This document shows, in pieces, positions 30,278 through 42,658 of a stretch of DNA of 64,000 nt. Within the stretch, counting starts at the first letter, position 1. Each line of letters opens with the position of its first letter. The stretch lies in contig LS997562.1 in assembly GCA_000469685.2 (NCBI GenBank), positions 20,303,920 to 20,367,919 of the forward strand, written 5' to 3'. The notes below the pieces were generated by a model. It was not told the origin of the DNA, did not search any database, and worked only from the letters and a program-made list of their open reading frames with translations. Source of the DNA: Haemonchus contortus. Taxonomy: Eukaryota > Nematoda > Chromadorea > Rhabditida > Trichostrongylidae. Position numbers and translations under genes: made by a program.

Positions 30278-32540
30278 AAAGGCCCTGAATGTCTTAGTGT
30301 ATCCACATCAATACTATGTTCCAGTACGACCCTTCGATATTGAGCGTTTCCGCTATAAATCCATCATAGGGGATTACCGTAGTCATCGGTAGCTACAGTA
30401 TCATATGACATGAAGGTGAAGTGCCCTTGGATTCACTCTGTCAAAGGATGATTGATTGCCGGTGGCTTAAACGAGTACTTAACCTAAATCGCAGTCACCA
30501 TTGTTCACCATCGCCTGCACCTCGGTCCGTGAAAAGGACGAGTTTGCGGCCGCTCCTCATTTTGAACTGATTCCTTGGCGTAGAACTGAATGGTACCAGT
30601 TTAGTCCAAAGCTCTGCCCAGTGTTTCGCTTCCTCGTAACCGTACTCATTTGACGCCATTTTGCTCGGCCAGGTGTTTCCTGTCTGCCTCTTGACCTCCT
30701 ACATACGATCCGTGGCCCTTCAGTCGTTTCCTACTTACCAACATTTGCCAATCTGGTTGCTTTAGCTCTGATGTGATGTGACAATACCACATTTTCTTCT
30801 TTTTCCTATTGTAATTCAAGGAAATTTTATGGTTTTCCCAAGTCCTTGCACATCTGGCACGCTGCCAGATGGTTCACATTCGTTTTTTGCCTATCCATTA
30901 CACTTCTTTTCGTTCACACAAGTGAACACATATATCTTCGGTCCGTGGTCCGTATCTGTGGGTATGTGGGTGTCTGATGCCACAAAGAAAATCAGTCAAG
31001 TGACGGAACGGCCTTGAATGATCGGCACTGAGCAATGAACAGATGTGTGCAGCGTAGCGGAGTGCAGCCTGTAAATACAGTTCTTCTTGAGCTGCCGTTT
31101 TCTCACCCATTATTTACTCTAGAGAATTAAAATCTATCGGTTCCGAATTTTGGGAGCGTTCTGGGCACTTGTGCCTATAAATACTTACAATTATCAAGTA
31201 GTAGTCGGTCATAAAAGTAGCACCCTGTAGCTCGATGACTAACCCAGTTCGGGTATTCAAAATGATCCAGACTGGATGAGCTCTTTGGGATCAAGGAATC
31301 TACCACGTTAAGCAGCTTCTACCACTTAAATGGCTTTACTAACTCTTTTTTCTGAGGTGCAGAGACCTCTAAATTCACCCCAACACTAAATTTCAACTAG
31401 TTTTCATTTAATTACTGGTAAAGATCCATGAGCCGACATCGCTCGGTCTAGTGTTCATAAGATTGATGAGCAAAATCTCTGAAAAACAAGCTCATTCCAT
31501 TCTCACCCCCGTTAACCTTTCAGTTTGACACATTCCCTTTTGAATTGATGAATTTTTGGTCTCAGCAATTCCCAACGTCGTTCCCATAAGCCTTCTATCA
31601 GCTTGAGCTTCGAGCTAAGTTTTTGGATCTTAATGTTAACAATTTCTTCTGATGTGCACTGTGCAATTACCCAAACCCCAACTTGTCCTCAGGCATTTTA
31701 GAGAGGTGCCCGACCTTGAAAAGATCTAGTGTAGAGCAATTGACCTTTCCCATAGTTGCTGTCTGGATGGTAAGCGAAACATTCCGTCTCGGACGGTACT
31801 CGATCTTGCGCCATCCATTGCGCTGGAATCATCCCACGCTACCTTTCCACCCAAACTTCAGATGTTCACACATCTAGCAGAACCTCTATACGACTCTTTC
31901 TTGTGTAACAATTTCTTATGAGTTTCTTTCTCCATCTTACACTATCGAAAATACAATCGAATCTTTGCAGAGGTTAGAAGAGCAGAACTCTTTTTTTAAA
32001 TTCGTGACCTTTTTCCTGTCTCTAGACGTTCCCAAGCAGGATTGTAGATGTTCCTGGTCCCAGTCCTGCCCATCATGTCCACAACGAGAATTTCACTCCC
32101 TTTCATCCCTTCGACTCTCTTCTCTATTCGCTTCTTCCCTGGTTCTGGAAGGTTTCCAAATAGTACTGTAGATTTTCGATTTTAGCTCCATCCGCTTTGT
32201 TGCCCACTCCACCTCAGTTATAAGTAGCTAGGTAGTAGTTGAAGGTCGTAGGTATACTGGTTTACACACATTATTCAAGTTTTTAACAAAGGAGCCCCCT
32301 ATGTTTCCATCTTTCGTGTTCCGATTTCCGATTCCACTTTTGAAAACCCTTCCGACTCCGTAACCATAGATTTCACTTTAAATCTTCGATGCATGCAACA
32401 ATGCCCAAATGCTGTTGTTCTCGTACGGAGACCAGTCCAAAATAAACATCAGTGAAAGCTGGTTGGCCTACTCTGGTTGACTCTCGTCCGTCCGAGTTTT
32501 CCGCATGATCTGGCACTGAAAAGTGGTTTATTTTTGATTA
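30278..32540. other. Pyrimidine-rich DNA, no gene recognised
   Basis: Plus strand rich in C and T with many acceptor-like tracts but no exon-sized frame with recognisable content. Could be intron or intergenic. Confidence 0.45.
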
Positions 32541-32720
32541 GCCGCGCGGCTGACTTTGACGGCTGCCGACGCGGATGGCAACGGCGACTGGTCGGTCGCT
32601 CACTACGACAGCGCCCTCATCGTTTTTAAGCTCATTACGTTTTTTTAAACTTGGCTTACGACCTATGTCTCTGCGATCGCCGCCACATCATTGCCGTCCG
32701 CTCCGTCTCCGTTAGTTTCC
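32541..32720. promoter_or_regulatory. GC/CpG-rich island
   Basis: A CpG-dense stretch (AGCCGCGCGGCTGACTTTGA, CGACGCGGATGGC, GATCGCCGCCACATC) in AT-leaning surroundings, without an open frame. Regulatory function is inferred from composition alone. Confidence 0.3.
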
Positions 32721-35700
32721 TATTGTTTCTCAGAACAATCGGCGACCACTGGCTTATTGAAGTACAATTAATTTCCGCGCAGTTCTATGGGTAACTGCCT
32801 GTTATTACGCGATATTTAGCTTCAAATTTCAGTGCTGACTATTTAGTGACTTAGGAGTTACCATAATCATCGTAAGGCTATTGACCAGCAGGATCGAAGA
32901 GTTTGAAGAAGAAAAACTGCGTTAATCTCGGCTCCCTCAACCCTATGAACAACTACCGTTCAGTAAACACGTACTTATTAGTAATAGTATGGTCCTGGCG
33001 AGAAAACATCGCGATCGCAACAGTCCAGCAGGTGGTTTTATAAAAAAGTCTTTGCAATTTTGTTCATTGACCAGCTTTTGGTCTAAGTCGTCGCCCACAG
33101 GTCAACATTACCTGTTGCACATTCCCATGCCCCATCAGGAGCTACCCTTTGGTTCGCCATCAAATTTGTTGATTTTTCAATGAAATGCTCTGAAAGTAAT
33201 TGCTGGAGAGCCAATCTAAAAAGAACTTCCCTTCAAGGACATCATGCCATTCCCAAAAGCAATACGTTTAAGGGAGACAACCAAATTTCGCATTCCATTA
33301 AGGGGCGTGTCGTTATCTCATTAAGAAGTGTATCCCATTGATGCTCCCAAGTGCTCCCATCTATGTCTCAAATAGTGGGTTGGCTTCACTAGATGGAAAG
33401 CGTTCTTTAGAGGCTTAGTGGGCAAATGGAAACGCTATTGGTGTTGGCAGTCTCCCATTGAGTTTATTCTTGCTCTGTTTGTTTCCGTTTGTGGTCCACA
33501 CAAAAACCCTGAATGGTATGGAATAATTAGAAGCAAGTATGACAATTATCCGTTTTCGTCTGGCAGTAGCTGAAAACCCAGCTGCTACTCAGGGATGAGG
33601 AACTCTTTCGGTCTTTTTGTCTTCCACTGGGTAATCTACCCTTCAACTTTGTTCCTGTGACGACCCCCGCGCCTCTCTGGTATTCTTGCCCAGACAGAGC
33701 ATTCCATAGATCTTTTCGTTCTCGCTCCGATAGCCATGGCTGAGCAACCCTAGATTAGCAAGAACAGCTTGAGAGATCTGCCCGAACATCCCGAAAAAAC
33801 TGCTAACTCTATTTACTCTGACTTACATTGTAGAAGCTTCTCGATTGTCCTCGTACAGCTGAAGATCCATTTCAAGCTCTTCTGGTTTAATATTCTCTAA
33901 CTTGTTTTCCTCTTCACTTGAAAGTTCACTTTTCTCATTACTCGTTCTTTTCAGTTTCTCATTACTTAGCAGTAATCATCGAAACTATTGAGGATTATGG
34001 GGCTGGAGGGAATCGCTCGCTCGTCTGCAGCCTCTGATGATATATTCCAAGCCCAGGCCATTAGTTGCAAAACAACTGGCTGTTTCCGGCCTTTTTTTTC
34101 TGGATTAGTTAAAGACGAGTCGGAGCCAGCCCAGAGTCATTTATTTCGAAATTAGTCGAGAGGCATTTAACTTCTCGTGGGCGTTCTCTGGCTCTCTGGC
34201 TTTTTCTTCAGCCTGAATCATTTCCGAAGCTTTGCAATGGGTTGAGCTTACTTGTCAAGTAGGACAGTAGTATTTGTCTACCAGGAACGACCATCCAACG
34301 GAATTACAAATTAGTAGGAAGGTGGAATTGGTATTGTTAATCCAATTATCGCTGTTCCCGGATGCTTTGGATGATGATTTGGAGGGATGCACATAGAAAT
34401 TTGCATAAGAGGCAACAGACGTGCTCTCTGATATCATCTGATGCTCATTTGCCATTCGGGAACGCCCGAACCTCAAGCACGTTACGACCCTTTGGAGACT
34501 TTTTAGGTTTTCAAATTTTCGATACACCGATTTCAGTGGTACTTCGATAAATTGTTTCCGTGCCCAAAACCTTCCCTCCTTGCTATCCGTAACCCTTCTT
34601 CCTCTCACTTTTCATCACGATTCGTATACAGAATGTGATCAGAACAGATCCGAGTTATAGTCAAGGTCTTCACTCTCAGATGGTTCTCGAACCCTCAATT
34701 GCTCTTTCCATTTGACGCGTACACCCACTATGCCATCGAATTAACGCTTACCAGCTTTTTAACCCTTAGTAATGAGTGTTGGCCATAACTTTCAGCTTCA
34801 CTGGTGGCATACGAAACATTTACAATCCGGCCCATTCAGTTAGACGGATATGGACAAGCCAAAAAAGCCGTTAATTCAGGCCTTAACCCACGTAGTGAGT
34901 GCTCCGAGAGGCCAAAATAGGGGCTCAGTGTCCTGCAGTGCAGGAGTGAGTACGAGTTTCATCCAAGACTGAGCTTCCTCTTCATCACTCTTCATTCCTC
35001 TAACAACCATCTCTTTGTACCGTTCATTCAGAAACAGTTTCAATCCTTCCTCGTAGTTTTCCTCAGGCTTCTTTACCTAATCCTCTTTATCTCCTTTTCT
35101 CGTTCACAACTTCTATATTTGCGTCCATTTATACTTCTTTCGGTGGGCCACCTCCTCTCCCTCGGAAATTTTTGCTTCTCTGACTGGCTCTGACTTTAAC
35201 TTTCACACTACTTTTCTTTCCCTGGCTTGATTTCGCTTCCAGCTTGCTCAATATCAAGGTCTGTTCCAATATGTGGGGTGAGACTCGACTCATTGCTGAC
35301 TTCTTTTTTTTTCTTCTCTTATTTTGCTTAAGATTCAATTGTTCCAATTATACTAGGTTTCAAGTTGTTATTTATTTGTTATTATTTATCAAGAGTAAGG
35401 ACTGTAAACTATCACCAGATGTCACGAAATAGATGTGTATTACCATTGTTCCCTGTTTGTCATTGTTTTCAGTCTAAACACCGACTTCCAGAGTCAACAC
35501 GATCTGTAAACACGACTCTATCACGAAGGGTGCACGGCCTGTATTCAGAAATTTTCCAATCCACCTCCTCCATCTTGATTGTAAATAATAAATGGGGCAA
35601 GAGGGAGAATTAAGTAGCTCGGAAAGGGAGTTCTTTTGAATTCAGATCCAAGAAATACCATCTTCCTTATTCGACTCATCTTTTGTGTGAAAGTAATTCT

Positions 35701-38700
35701 GGTGGGTAGTGGCAGCTTAGGAGGAGTAACGGACAGTCAATCCAAGTGGCGTGCTCCACGACAAGTCAGTCAAGCAAGGAAAAGGAACTAATTGTAAGGT
35801 GTGCCAAGCGGTGAGACCACTAGCCAAGAACAGCGGTATGGTGTGAGCGGGTCGAGTCCTTTACTTCACACCCGCTCAGCTCGACTCTTCAAAATTGCAG
35901 CTTATTAGCTATTTAATTGACTTATTAATATCATATTTTATGCAGTTGTAATACAGCACACGTAACTTTCCACCAGTGGTTTTGCATCGGCTGTGAAGGG
36001 CTTACTTTGAGGTACTTCCACCATCGCAAAGTCAAGCTTGACTCCCACGTTGGTTGCATTTGCCATTAGCCTCATAAAGCTTATCGAAATGCAGCTGCAG
36101 TCATAGCGATAGCGATCAGGAGCGCCCCGTGCCATTCCATCCGACTGAGGAATTCCAATTAAATCAAAGTTCCTCGATTCAGTCTCTCATAAACTCGTAA
36201 AGGTCACTAGCCGGTTCAGAGGAACGACTTCCCTCACGGAAGTCTGCTCCATTTCTTCGAGGGAAAGAGTGTGGCGCCGGGCGTTCTGCCACCAGTGGCG
36301 CGTGTAATCCTTCTAATAGATGGAGATGCATCGTAAGATTACGTCGATTACCAGACCTCCGTCCCGTCCCCTTCACTTTTACTTCGTAGTTTCACCTCAA
36401 TCCCATATGGGCACTGGATTCAGCGGAGATCCTATCGTGCCTATAAAATTTAAGCCGAATAAAGTTATGCAATGAAGTATGCATTCATCTTGGTTAGCCA
36501 GGCGAAGGCCCGGAAGGATTTTGAAGCTATTCTGAGAACAATCACGGATTCTCTAACTGGATAAGATTCTCATTTACCTCTAGAGCCAGATTCTTCCCAA
36601 ATCTCTTTCTAGTGCACTCATCCAGACGAATTTGACAAACTTCTTGCATCCCTTGACTGATTTAGTGGACTGGCAGCAAAGTCCAGAGCTACCTACCCAT
36701 CCTAGGATTTTCGGAGTAAAGGCGGAAGTGCTGAAGGTGACGTCCGCCTTCAGTGGTGCTATCTGAACCTCGAACAAGTCACAGACGGGACTCGCTTCAG
36801 AAGGCGTTCTCCTGAATACCTGTAGATGAACTTGGGACCTCGAACCTTTGAACGCCTTTACTGGTTCGATCCAAGCTCAAATCTCTTGACTGATTAGAAT
36901 GGTCCCAGAATAAAGTCCCCTGATTACTTGAAGGGAACCTGCTTCGGAAATTCAATAGCACTTTTTCAGTTCACATGGTGATACTGAAACCTCAGAAACC
37001 TCCACACTGAATCGATCGTTCGAGAAGGAGGAGGTACCAGACTATCCAGCAGCTTAAACATGGAACATCCTTCACATCTAACTGCCGGCCGTCTTTCTGA
37101 GATGGTCCAGTATGACTCTCGGGAGGTTTCCTTGCTCCAGTACGCTTAATCCGGCCCTATAATTCATTGTGAAAACCCCTTCTCCCGAGTGGAAAGGTTC
37201 GCTCCCCACAAAAAGCCCTCCTACTTCATTTTCACGAAGGGCGAATAAAATTTACCGTCCTTAGCCAGCATGACCATGAGGTCGCGATTGCCAGATCGCC
37301 GTTTCTCTGGACGGAAGAGACTGGGGCCGAAAATCTTGAAACGCCGTCCGAATTCGATTTCGGACCGCTTATTGCTGCCGACCCTCGAAATATTTTGCCT
37401 ACTCTTATAGCCCCGAAATGAAGTTAGCTGCCGCTGTTTTCCGGCTTCAAGCATGCCGCATCACGCTGTCGTACCTCTGTTACTACTTACTTCCACTCCC
37501 TCCCTCTCATTCCCTCCAAAGTACCCTCTTAACCGAGCCGACCAGCAGCTGATGATGTGTCAACTAATAAAACTTCCGATGCAATCGGATGATGAACCAC
37601 ATGTCTTACTGATGATTTTTGAACCGACGTTGATCATAGTCCTTGGGCATGTAACCAAACCTGTCCCTGTCCGGTCCACTCGCAGTGCACTACTGGTCCA
37701 CTGGAGCTGAGGTCAAAACGCCGTCAATCCAGGCCCCCGTCATGGTCACTCTGTTAATCGTTAATGTTGAACATAATCGCGTTATGTGAACCAACGTATT
37801 CACTCCACCTCATTACGGAGTGCCTCCGACCGACCGCAATTACCACTGCCTTTGTTCGACCCGAATTTCATGCCGTCACAACGAAATCCCCCCCTTCAGG
37901 TCCAGCGGTCATAGTGATGGCTCGCGCCGCGCAAGCCGGATTGGGCCACTTTGTTCAGTGCTTTGAATAATTTCAACCTCACTGGAACTTAATCGCTACT
38001 TGTCTCATACCGATCCGAATGCTCGTAACTGACCCACAGCTCTTGTCCGATTTCCTGTGATATGGTTCTTCTCCCTGTCCTTTTGTCTCGTTGTTTTCCT
38101 AGTTCTTTTTTAAGGAAATGCCAACTTTCATCCTATCCTATTTGGGAACCTTTGCAATTGGATGCTTCATTCGACAGCTTACTCGCTTGCTGTGCTAGCT
38201 TACTTTGCTTACTTACCGCTTGACAACTTGAAGAATTGAAAATTCGTAACAAAAAAGGGCTTACTTTTACTGTTTGGTATTCTAGTCGACATGATCATTG
38301 CCTTCTATCAATTCACTATTTGATTTTTAGAGTTGTGGGGATCTTATGTGCCTGCTCTTGAAACTGAGCCCCTGCTGCTAGTAGCTACTTTTTCTCTCAG
38401 CCCACTTTTATGCCCTTCCAGGTGAGACCCGGATGAGTGGGAAGGCTGAAAGGTTCTGTGACGAACTTGCTTCTGAGGGTACAGGCGACTTTCGAGGCCT
38501 TTCAAAAGCTTTGAAAATTCTGAATGAAAGTTAGCTACGCTGCTGAATCGTTGGATCGATAATCATCTCTGGCTATTTGATTTTACCATATTATTGATAC
38601 TTCATCAAGTTTCTGTACACAAGTTATCATTCCTCTATGGTCTGGAGACCCCCATCGGCTGCCAAAAATATATTGTTTATTGTATCATTGTTTACCCAAG

Positions 38701-39540
38701 CCATCACCTGCCTCGTATGTCGTCTCGTTCATCATCGGTTTGCTCCAGAAGGTACAAGTAACGTCTCCATTCGTCCCTGTTGTGATCTAGCGTTGTCTAC
38801 AAGAGCCTCATTGCTCGAGGAACACGTGGTATAGCATTCCTTTCGTTCCTTTTGTTCAGAGCTTCCGTCAAAAAGTCTGTCCATTGGGCTGGCGCCCGTC
38901 TTGGTATTCTTTTGGCGTCGCGAGGTATCCGGTTAGTAACTGCCGTGGTCTAACATTTATCAAACAACGTGTCCGGTCCACCTGCTTCCGATTCTTTCGC
39001 ATATTATCCATACTTCATCATTATTACTACTTAGTACACACCATTACTACTCCACTACTCCAATTTGAAGAACACCTCATAAATAATATTTAATTTTTTT
39101 GGATTAACTGGTTGCTCACTTATTTTTATTTCATTTTACCTTGGATCAACCACAACGGACAGCCATACCGGAGCTCTTCATTCCTTTCCATTCTATCCAG
39201 AACATTCTATCCAGAAGTGCCATCTTGTTATTCATAGGAATAGAATTTGACACTGCTAAAACGAAGATCTATTGACAATGCTTATTTATTGTTTACTTGT
39301 AACGAGTTGTTATAGGTCAAGTCAAATACTCCAACCTTATTACTATAACTCTGTTGAAAGGTTGATTTGTATAGGGAATGCCAAATGAATGAACCTATAA
39401 CTAGTTGAGTGCTTGTTAACTAGTTAACCCCTTTCGGCAATCATGATGGGAGCTATCTTTCCCTGACCGGAAGATTCAATCCCCTCTATCTATCCCAATT
39501 TGATTTTTTCTCACACTGAAAATGTTGAAGGGCAAAGGCG
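32721..39540. other. Pyrimidine-rich DNA, no proven gene
   Basis: No frame is convincing. On the minus strand 35,938-36,376 gives two coding-like stretches (NATNVGVKLDFAMVEVPQ; GLHAPLVAERPAPHSFP) with an acceptor-like CTGCAG and a donor-like GTAAGC, but no family match. A tRNA-like stretch lies at 35,799-35,870. A CpG-richer part spans about 37,560-37,960. Confidence 0.4.
35799..35870 (+). ncRNA. tRNA-like remnant (A- and B-box-like), uncertain
   Basis: GGTGTGCCAAGCGGTGAGAC resembles the start and D-arm of Leu/Ser tRNAs (GCCGAGCGG), and GGTCGAGTCC about 48 bases on resembles a B box. CACACCC at the right could pair with GGTGTG. The cloverleaf is not intact and no anticodon arm is clear, so at best this is a tRNA pseudogene or SINE head. 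A 9-bp stem (TGAGCGGGT / ACCCGCTCA) overlaps it. Confidence 0.25.
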
Positions 39541-39715
39541 GCGGCGGTTAATTGGTACCGAATTCGTCTGGGAGGAGAAGAGCACTGACTTATACATCGG
39601 CTGGGCACAGCAAGTCATTGTATAGGCCCATACGCATTCAGTACGCCACTACGATCCCGAATGGAATTCGAATGCGGGGCGCATCCCCCAGACGGGATCG
39701 ATTGACCATTGCAAG
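39541..39715 (+). repeat. tRNA-derived SINE, copy 8 (head missing)
   Basis: Plus-strand body and complete 3' end: TTAATTGGTACC, CACTGACTTATACATCGGCT, CAAGTCATTGTATAGG, CGCCACTACGATCCCGAATG, CGAATGCGGGGCGCATCCCC, then GGGATCGATTG. The tRNA head is absent. Confidence 0.8.
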
Positions 39716-40157
39716 GATTAAGCCAACCCACTCAGCGATATTTTTCATCGCATTGGCTAAAAATAGTTGTAGTGAGTTAATGAAGGAGTCTGAAGTGGCC
39801 TGATATCGCTGGCTTTAACCGCTCCAACAGCCCGTCGTCCGTTGGCGATGGTCCATTGACCGCTTCGCAAGGGGACATTAAGAAATGGGATTTTAAGAAA
39901 AAATTTAGAATTTGCGAAAATCTATGTTAAGAGTGAAGCGTTTCTCGGAAGACTAGCCCTGCTTCGTTTCTGTTTCTCTCTTTCTTCCTTCCCTTTCTCT
40001 TATCTCTCATCTTATACGTAATCCATGCATTTTCTAGCGAGGTGCCATCGAAAGAGCACCAGTTGCACTTGTTTCCCATGAAATTGAGTTCTTACAGAGA
40101 CTCATCCCGCAGGAAGAAGCTACATAAAAACTGCCGTCTACTGGTCTCTTGGGATGC

Positions 40158-40225
40158 GTCAATCACTTGAGATTACCTTGGAGAAGTAACTTAATCACTT
40201 AGATAACCTTGGAAAAGGAACTTAC
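40158..40225 (+). repeat. Two-unit direct repeat, 33-bp period
   Basis: AATCACTTGAGATTACCTTG and AATCACTTAGATAACCTTGG start two adjacent units, each ending in a GGA-AGTAACTT / GGA-GGAACTT block. Confidence 0.75.
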
Positions 40226-40354
40226 CCATAACTAACCCAAAACCTTACCGAGAAATCTCAAGAACGCATGGAATTTACTCCATTTTCCAACTCTGGCAAA
40301 GCTGAGCCTCTCAGGAGAATCGTGTTGCCTCCTATTTTTTTCGATTATTTCATG

Positions 40355-40632
40355 TGGTCAGGGCGGAGACGTACTGGCGAGTGGTACATTACCATAGGGT
40401 CCTGGGATTGAATCGCCGATCTATAGCCACCACATTCAACCAAGCCTTCCAATCCTTCGGGACAGAGTGTGTGGTGCCAGACTCCTCTGGGAGTATAAAA
40501 GCGCTGATCTGTACACTGGCTGGCCGCCACAAAACATTGTATGGGCTTCATACGAGTACAAAACGTCACTACGATAATGAATGGGAGATGGGTACTGGGC
40601 GCGTCCCCGAAACTGGATCGATAGTGCCAGAA
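40355..40632 (+). repeat. tRNA-derived SINE, full-length copy 9
   Basis: Plus-strand copy with head and tail. Head: GGCGGAGACGTACTGGCGAG (weakened A box) and CTGGGATTGAATCGCC (B box). Body: CTGGCTGGCCGCCACAAAAC, ATTGTATGGGC, AACGTCACTACGATAATGAA. End: GGGCGCGTCCCCGAAACTGG ATCGAT. Confidence 0.8.
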
Positions 40633-40639
40633 AGTTTTC

Positions 40640-42067
40640 ACCCTTTAATTTTCTTTAGTCCTCACGCTTTCATTTTACTCTTTTCAAAAACCTTCAAAGC
40701 TTTATGTTCTGATTGACAGGGAACTGTGCTCTCTTCTTCCTTCACTGCTCTAGTTGAAACCCGTTGGTCTAGAGGGGTTGTGATCCTGAAACGAAAGGAC
40801 TACTGTAGATTTCATCACCGTGCAAGCTTTGTTCCTGTCTGGGAAGGACAGCTCTACCCTCTCAAGACATTGGAATAAGATAATTTATCTGCAGTCAACC
40901 CAAGTAATGCCATGTCTAAACGTTCCTTCCAGTAAAGCGGCGAGCAGCATGTACTTGTGGTGATTGAAGTGGCTTCTCTTTCAGGGGGCTTCATCCCACT
41001 CACTACTGATGCTTTCCCCCTCAAGAGACCCGTCCATCTATTAGCGGACATTAAACTCGCTCCATTCTGCATTGTGATCCACTTTGCTAATTTCCTTGCA
41101 GCCGTCCCCCCTCCCCATCACTCTCTCAGCTACTCGTTAACGCGTAAGAGCGGCTAGCGGGAGCATGCTGTTTAGCAGTGTTTCGGGACATGTCCACTGA
41201 GGGTCAGTAAACAAATTTAATCCCATTGATGGTTATCTTCAGACTACTGTCTAGTTATCCCCGATCACAGAATGATGGATTGACCGTATGGCGGCTGCTC
41301 TACACTTGTCACTTCTGTGCGGAACCACCCGAATGCTTTCAGTGAGGCTAATAAACTCGTCCAAAGAAGGAGTCAGAGGATTTTTTCAGTTTAGCTATCG
41401 GACTGCAATCGCCAAGCTGGAAGAAATCTTGAGTTGATCGGGAGAGAATAGATGCGAGTTAATCTCTGTGTCACTTCCACTATCCAGACATCTTGAGGGC
41501 ACCATTTGAACCTCTGCTCCCATTCCCACTGGAATGAGTACCATTATCCGCAAAATCAAATTTGAGGAAAAGAACATTCGCACTTTAGCTGATCGTCCTC
41601 CCTGAATGAATGAGACAAAGCGATACCTGGGAAAGCTAAACAGGCGAATGGGGATTCGTTCAATGACTCGATTCTATTTATCCTAGGACTCATTGCTGGA
41701 GTGAGGGCTAAAAATTGGATTCATCGTGCTAGTCTTCCTCGAAACTCGTTCTTAGCTATGAGTATGCAGTATACAAAAAGCAGCATCCCCGGGCCAAGGG
41801 CAGCGATAGATAGCCCTACTTCACTTTTGTCATGAAATCTCATTGTCCATAAATTTTGTTTTTTCTTAATTTTTGTACTGACAGTGGTCTCTGGTATAAG
41901 TTACCATATCGGTAAGCCCTAGGGGCGAAGGTCCAATCACTGAGCTGACATATGGAATCGATTCGTGCTCACCTTTTTGGACAACAACTCGACAAGCCTG
42001 ACCCTGATTCAGGGAATGGTATGCATGACCGATAGGCTTCGACCGAGGTGGACCTTCAGAAAGTCTA
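40640..42067. other. No proven gene; possible retroelement debris
   Basis: On the minus strand 41,395-41,583 includes VPSRCLDSGSDTEI, which recalls the D-S-G active-site loop of a retropepsin, but the surrounding protease and reverse-transcriptase motifs are not found. Otherwise unassigned. Confidence 0.25.
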
Positions 42068-42658
42068 ACAAGGGAAGGATACTTGGTCGCAGCGGTCATT
42101 CAAGATGAAATGTATACCTCCGTAGGTAGTTTCGAACGCTGATCTCAAATCTGTGTTCCAAATCTGCGAAACGATTCTGGGAACAAAGTTACGGGTGAAG
42201 CCTCTGAAGTCCATTTTGAGCGATGTTTAGAATTCCTCTTTTGTTCGAATGAGCTCCAACATTATTGGGCCGGTGAGGGGCAAAAAAAGATTCTCTGTAA
42301 TACCTTCCCAGTGTTCCTAAATTGCGACGGAGCCCCGTAGATGCCCTACATTGAGCCCCAAAAACGTTTTGCAAGCGTTTAGGGTGCATTTTATGGAAAA
42401 GCAAAACGAGGGCATGCATCAAGGAACCAAACCTTGATATCACGCCTATAAGTACATCACATTGTCCGCCAGGCCACCGTTGCAAAGGTAAGGCCTTTGC
42501 TCGGTGATCCGTTCAGTGCAGTGGTATAACACAGGGAGACACCAGTCCCGTAACTTTGTTCCCAGAATCGTTTCGCAGATTTGGAACACAGATTTGAGAT
42601 CACCGTTCGAAACCACCTACGAGGGTATCTTGAATGGCCACAAGTATCCTTCCCTTGT
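42068..42658. mobile_element. 591-bp fold-back element with about 120-bp inverted ends
   Basis: The left arm (42,068-42,195) begins ACAAGGGAAGGATACTTG and contains GATCTCAAATCTGTGTTCC and GCGAAACGATTCTGGGAAC; the right arm (42,547-42,658) is its inverted copy, ending GTATCCTTCCCTTGT. The arms are nearly identical over about 70 bases and differ by small insertions near the outer ends. The 351-base middle has an open minus-strand frame without an ATG (about 98 codons). No clear target duplication. Confidence 0.8.

Noticed and set aside
31220..31235. CACCCTGTA at 31,226 as the end of another CAGGGTG element
   Set aside because: No partner end in inverted orientation was found within several kilobases.
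42189..42485. 98-codon frame in the fold-back element as a gene
   Set aside because: It begins with TTG, not ATG, and lies wholly between inverted repeats. Kept only as a remark on the element.
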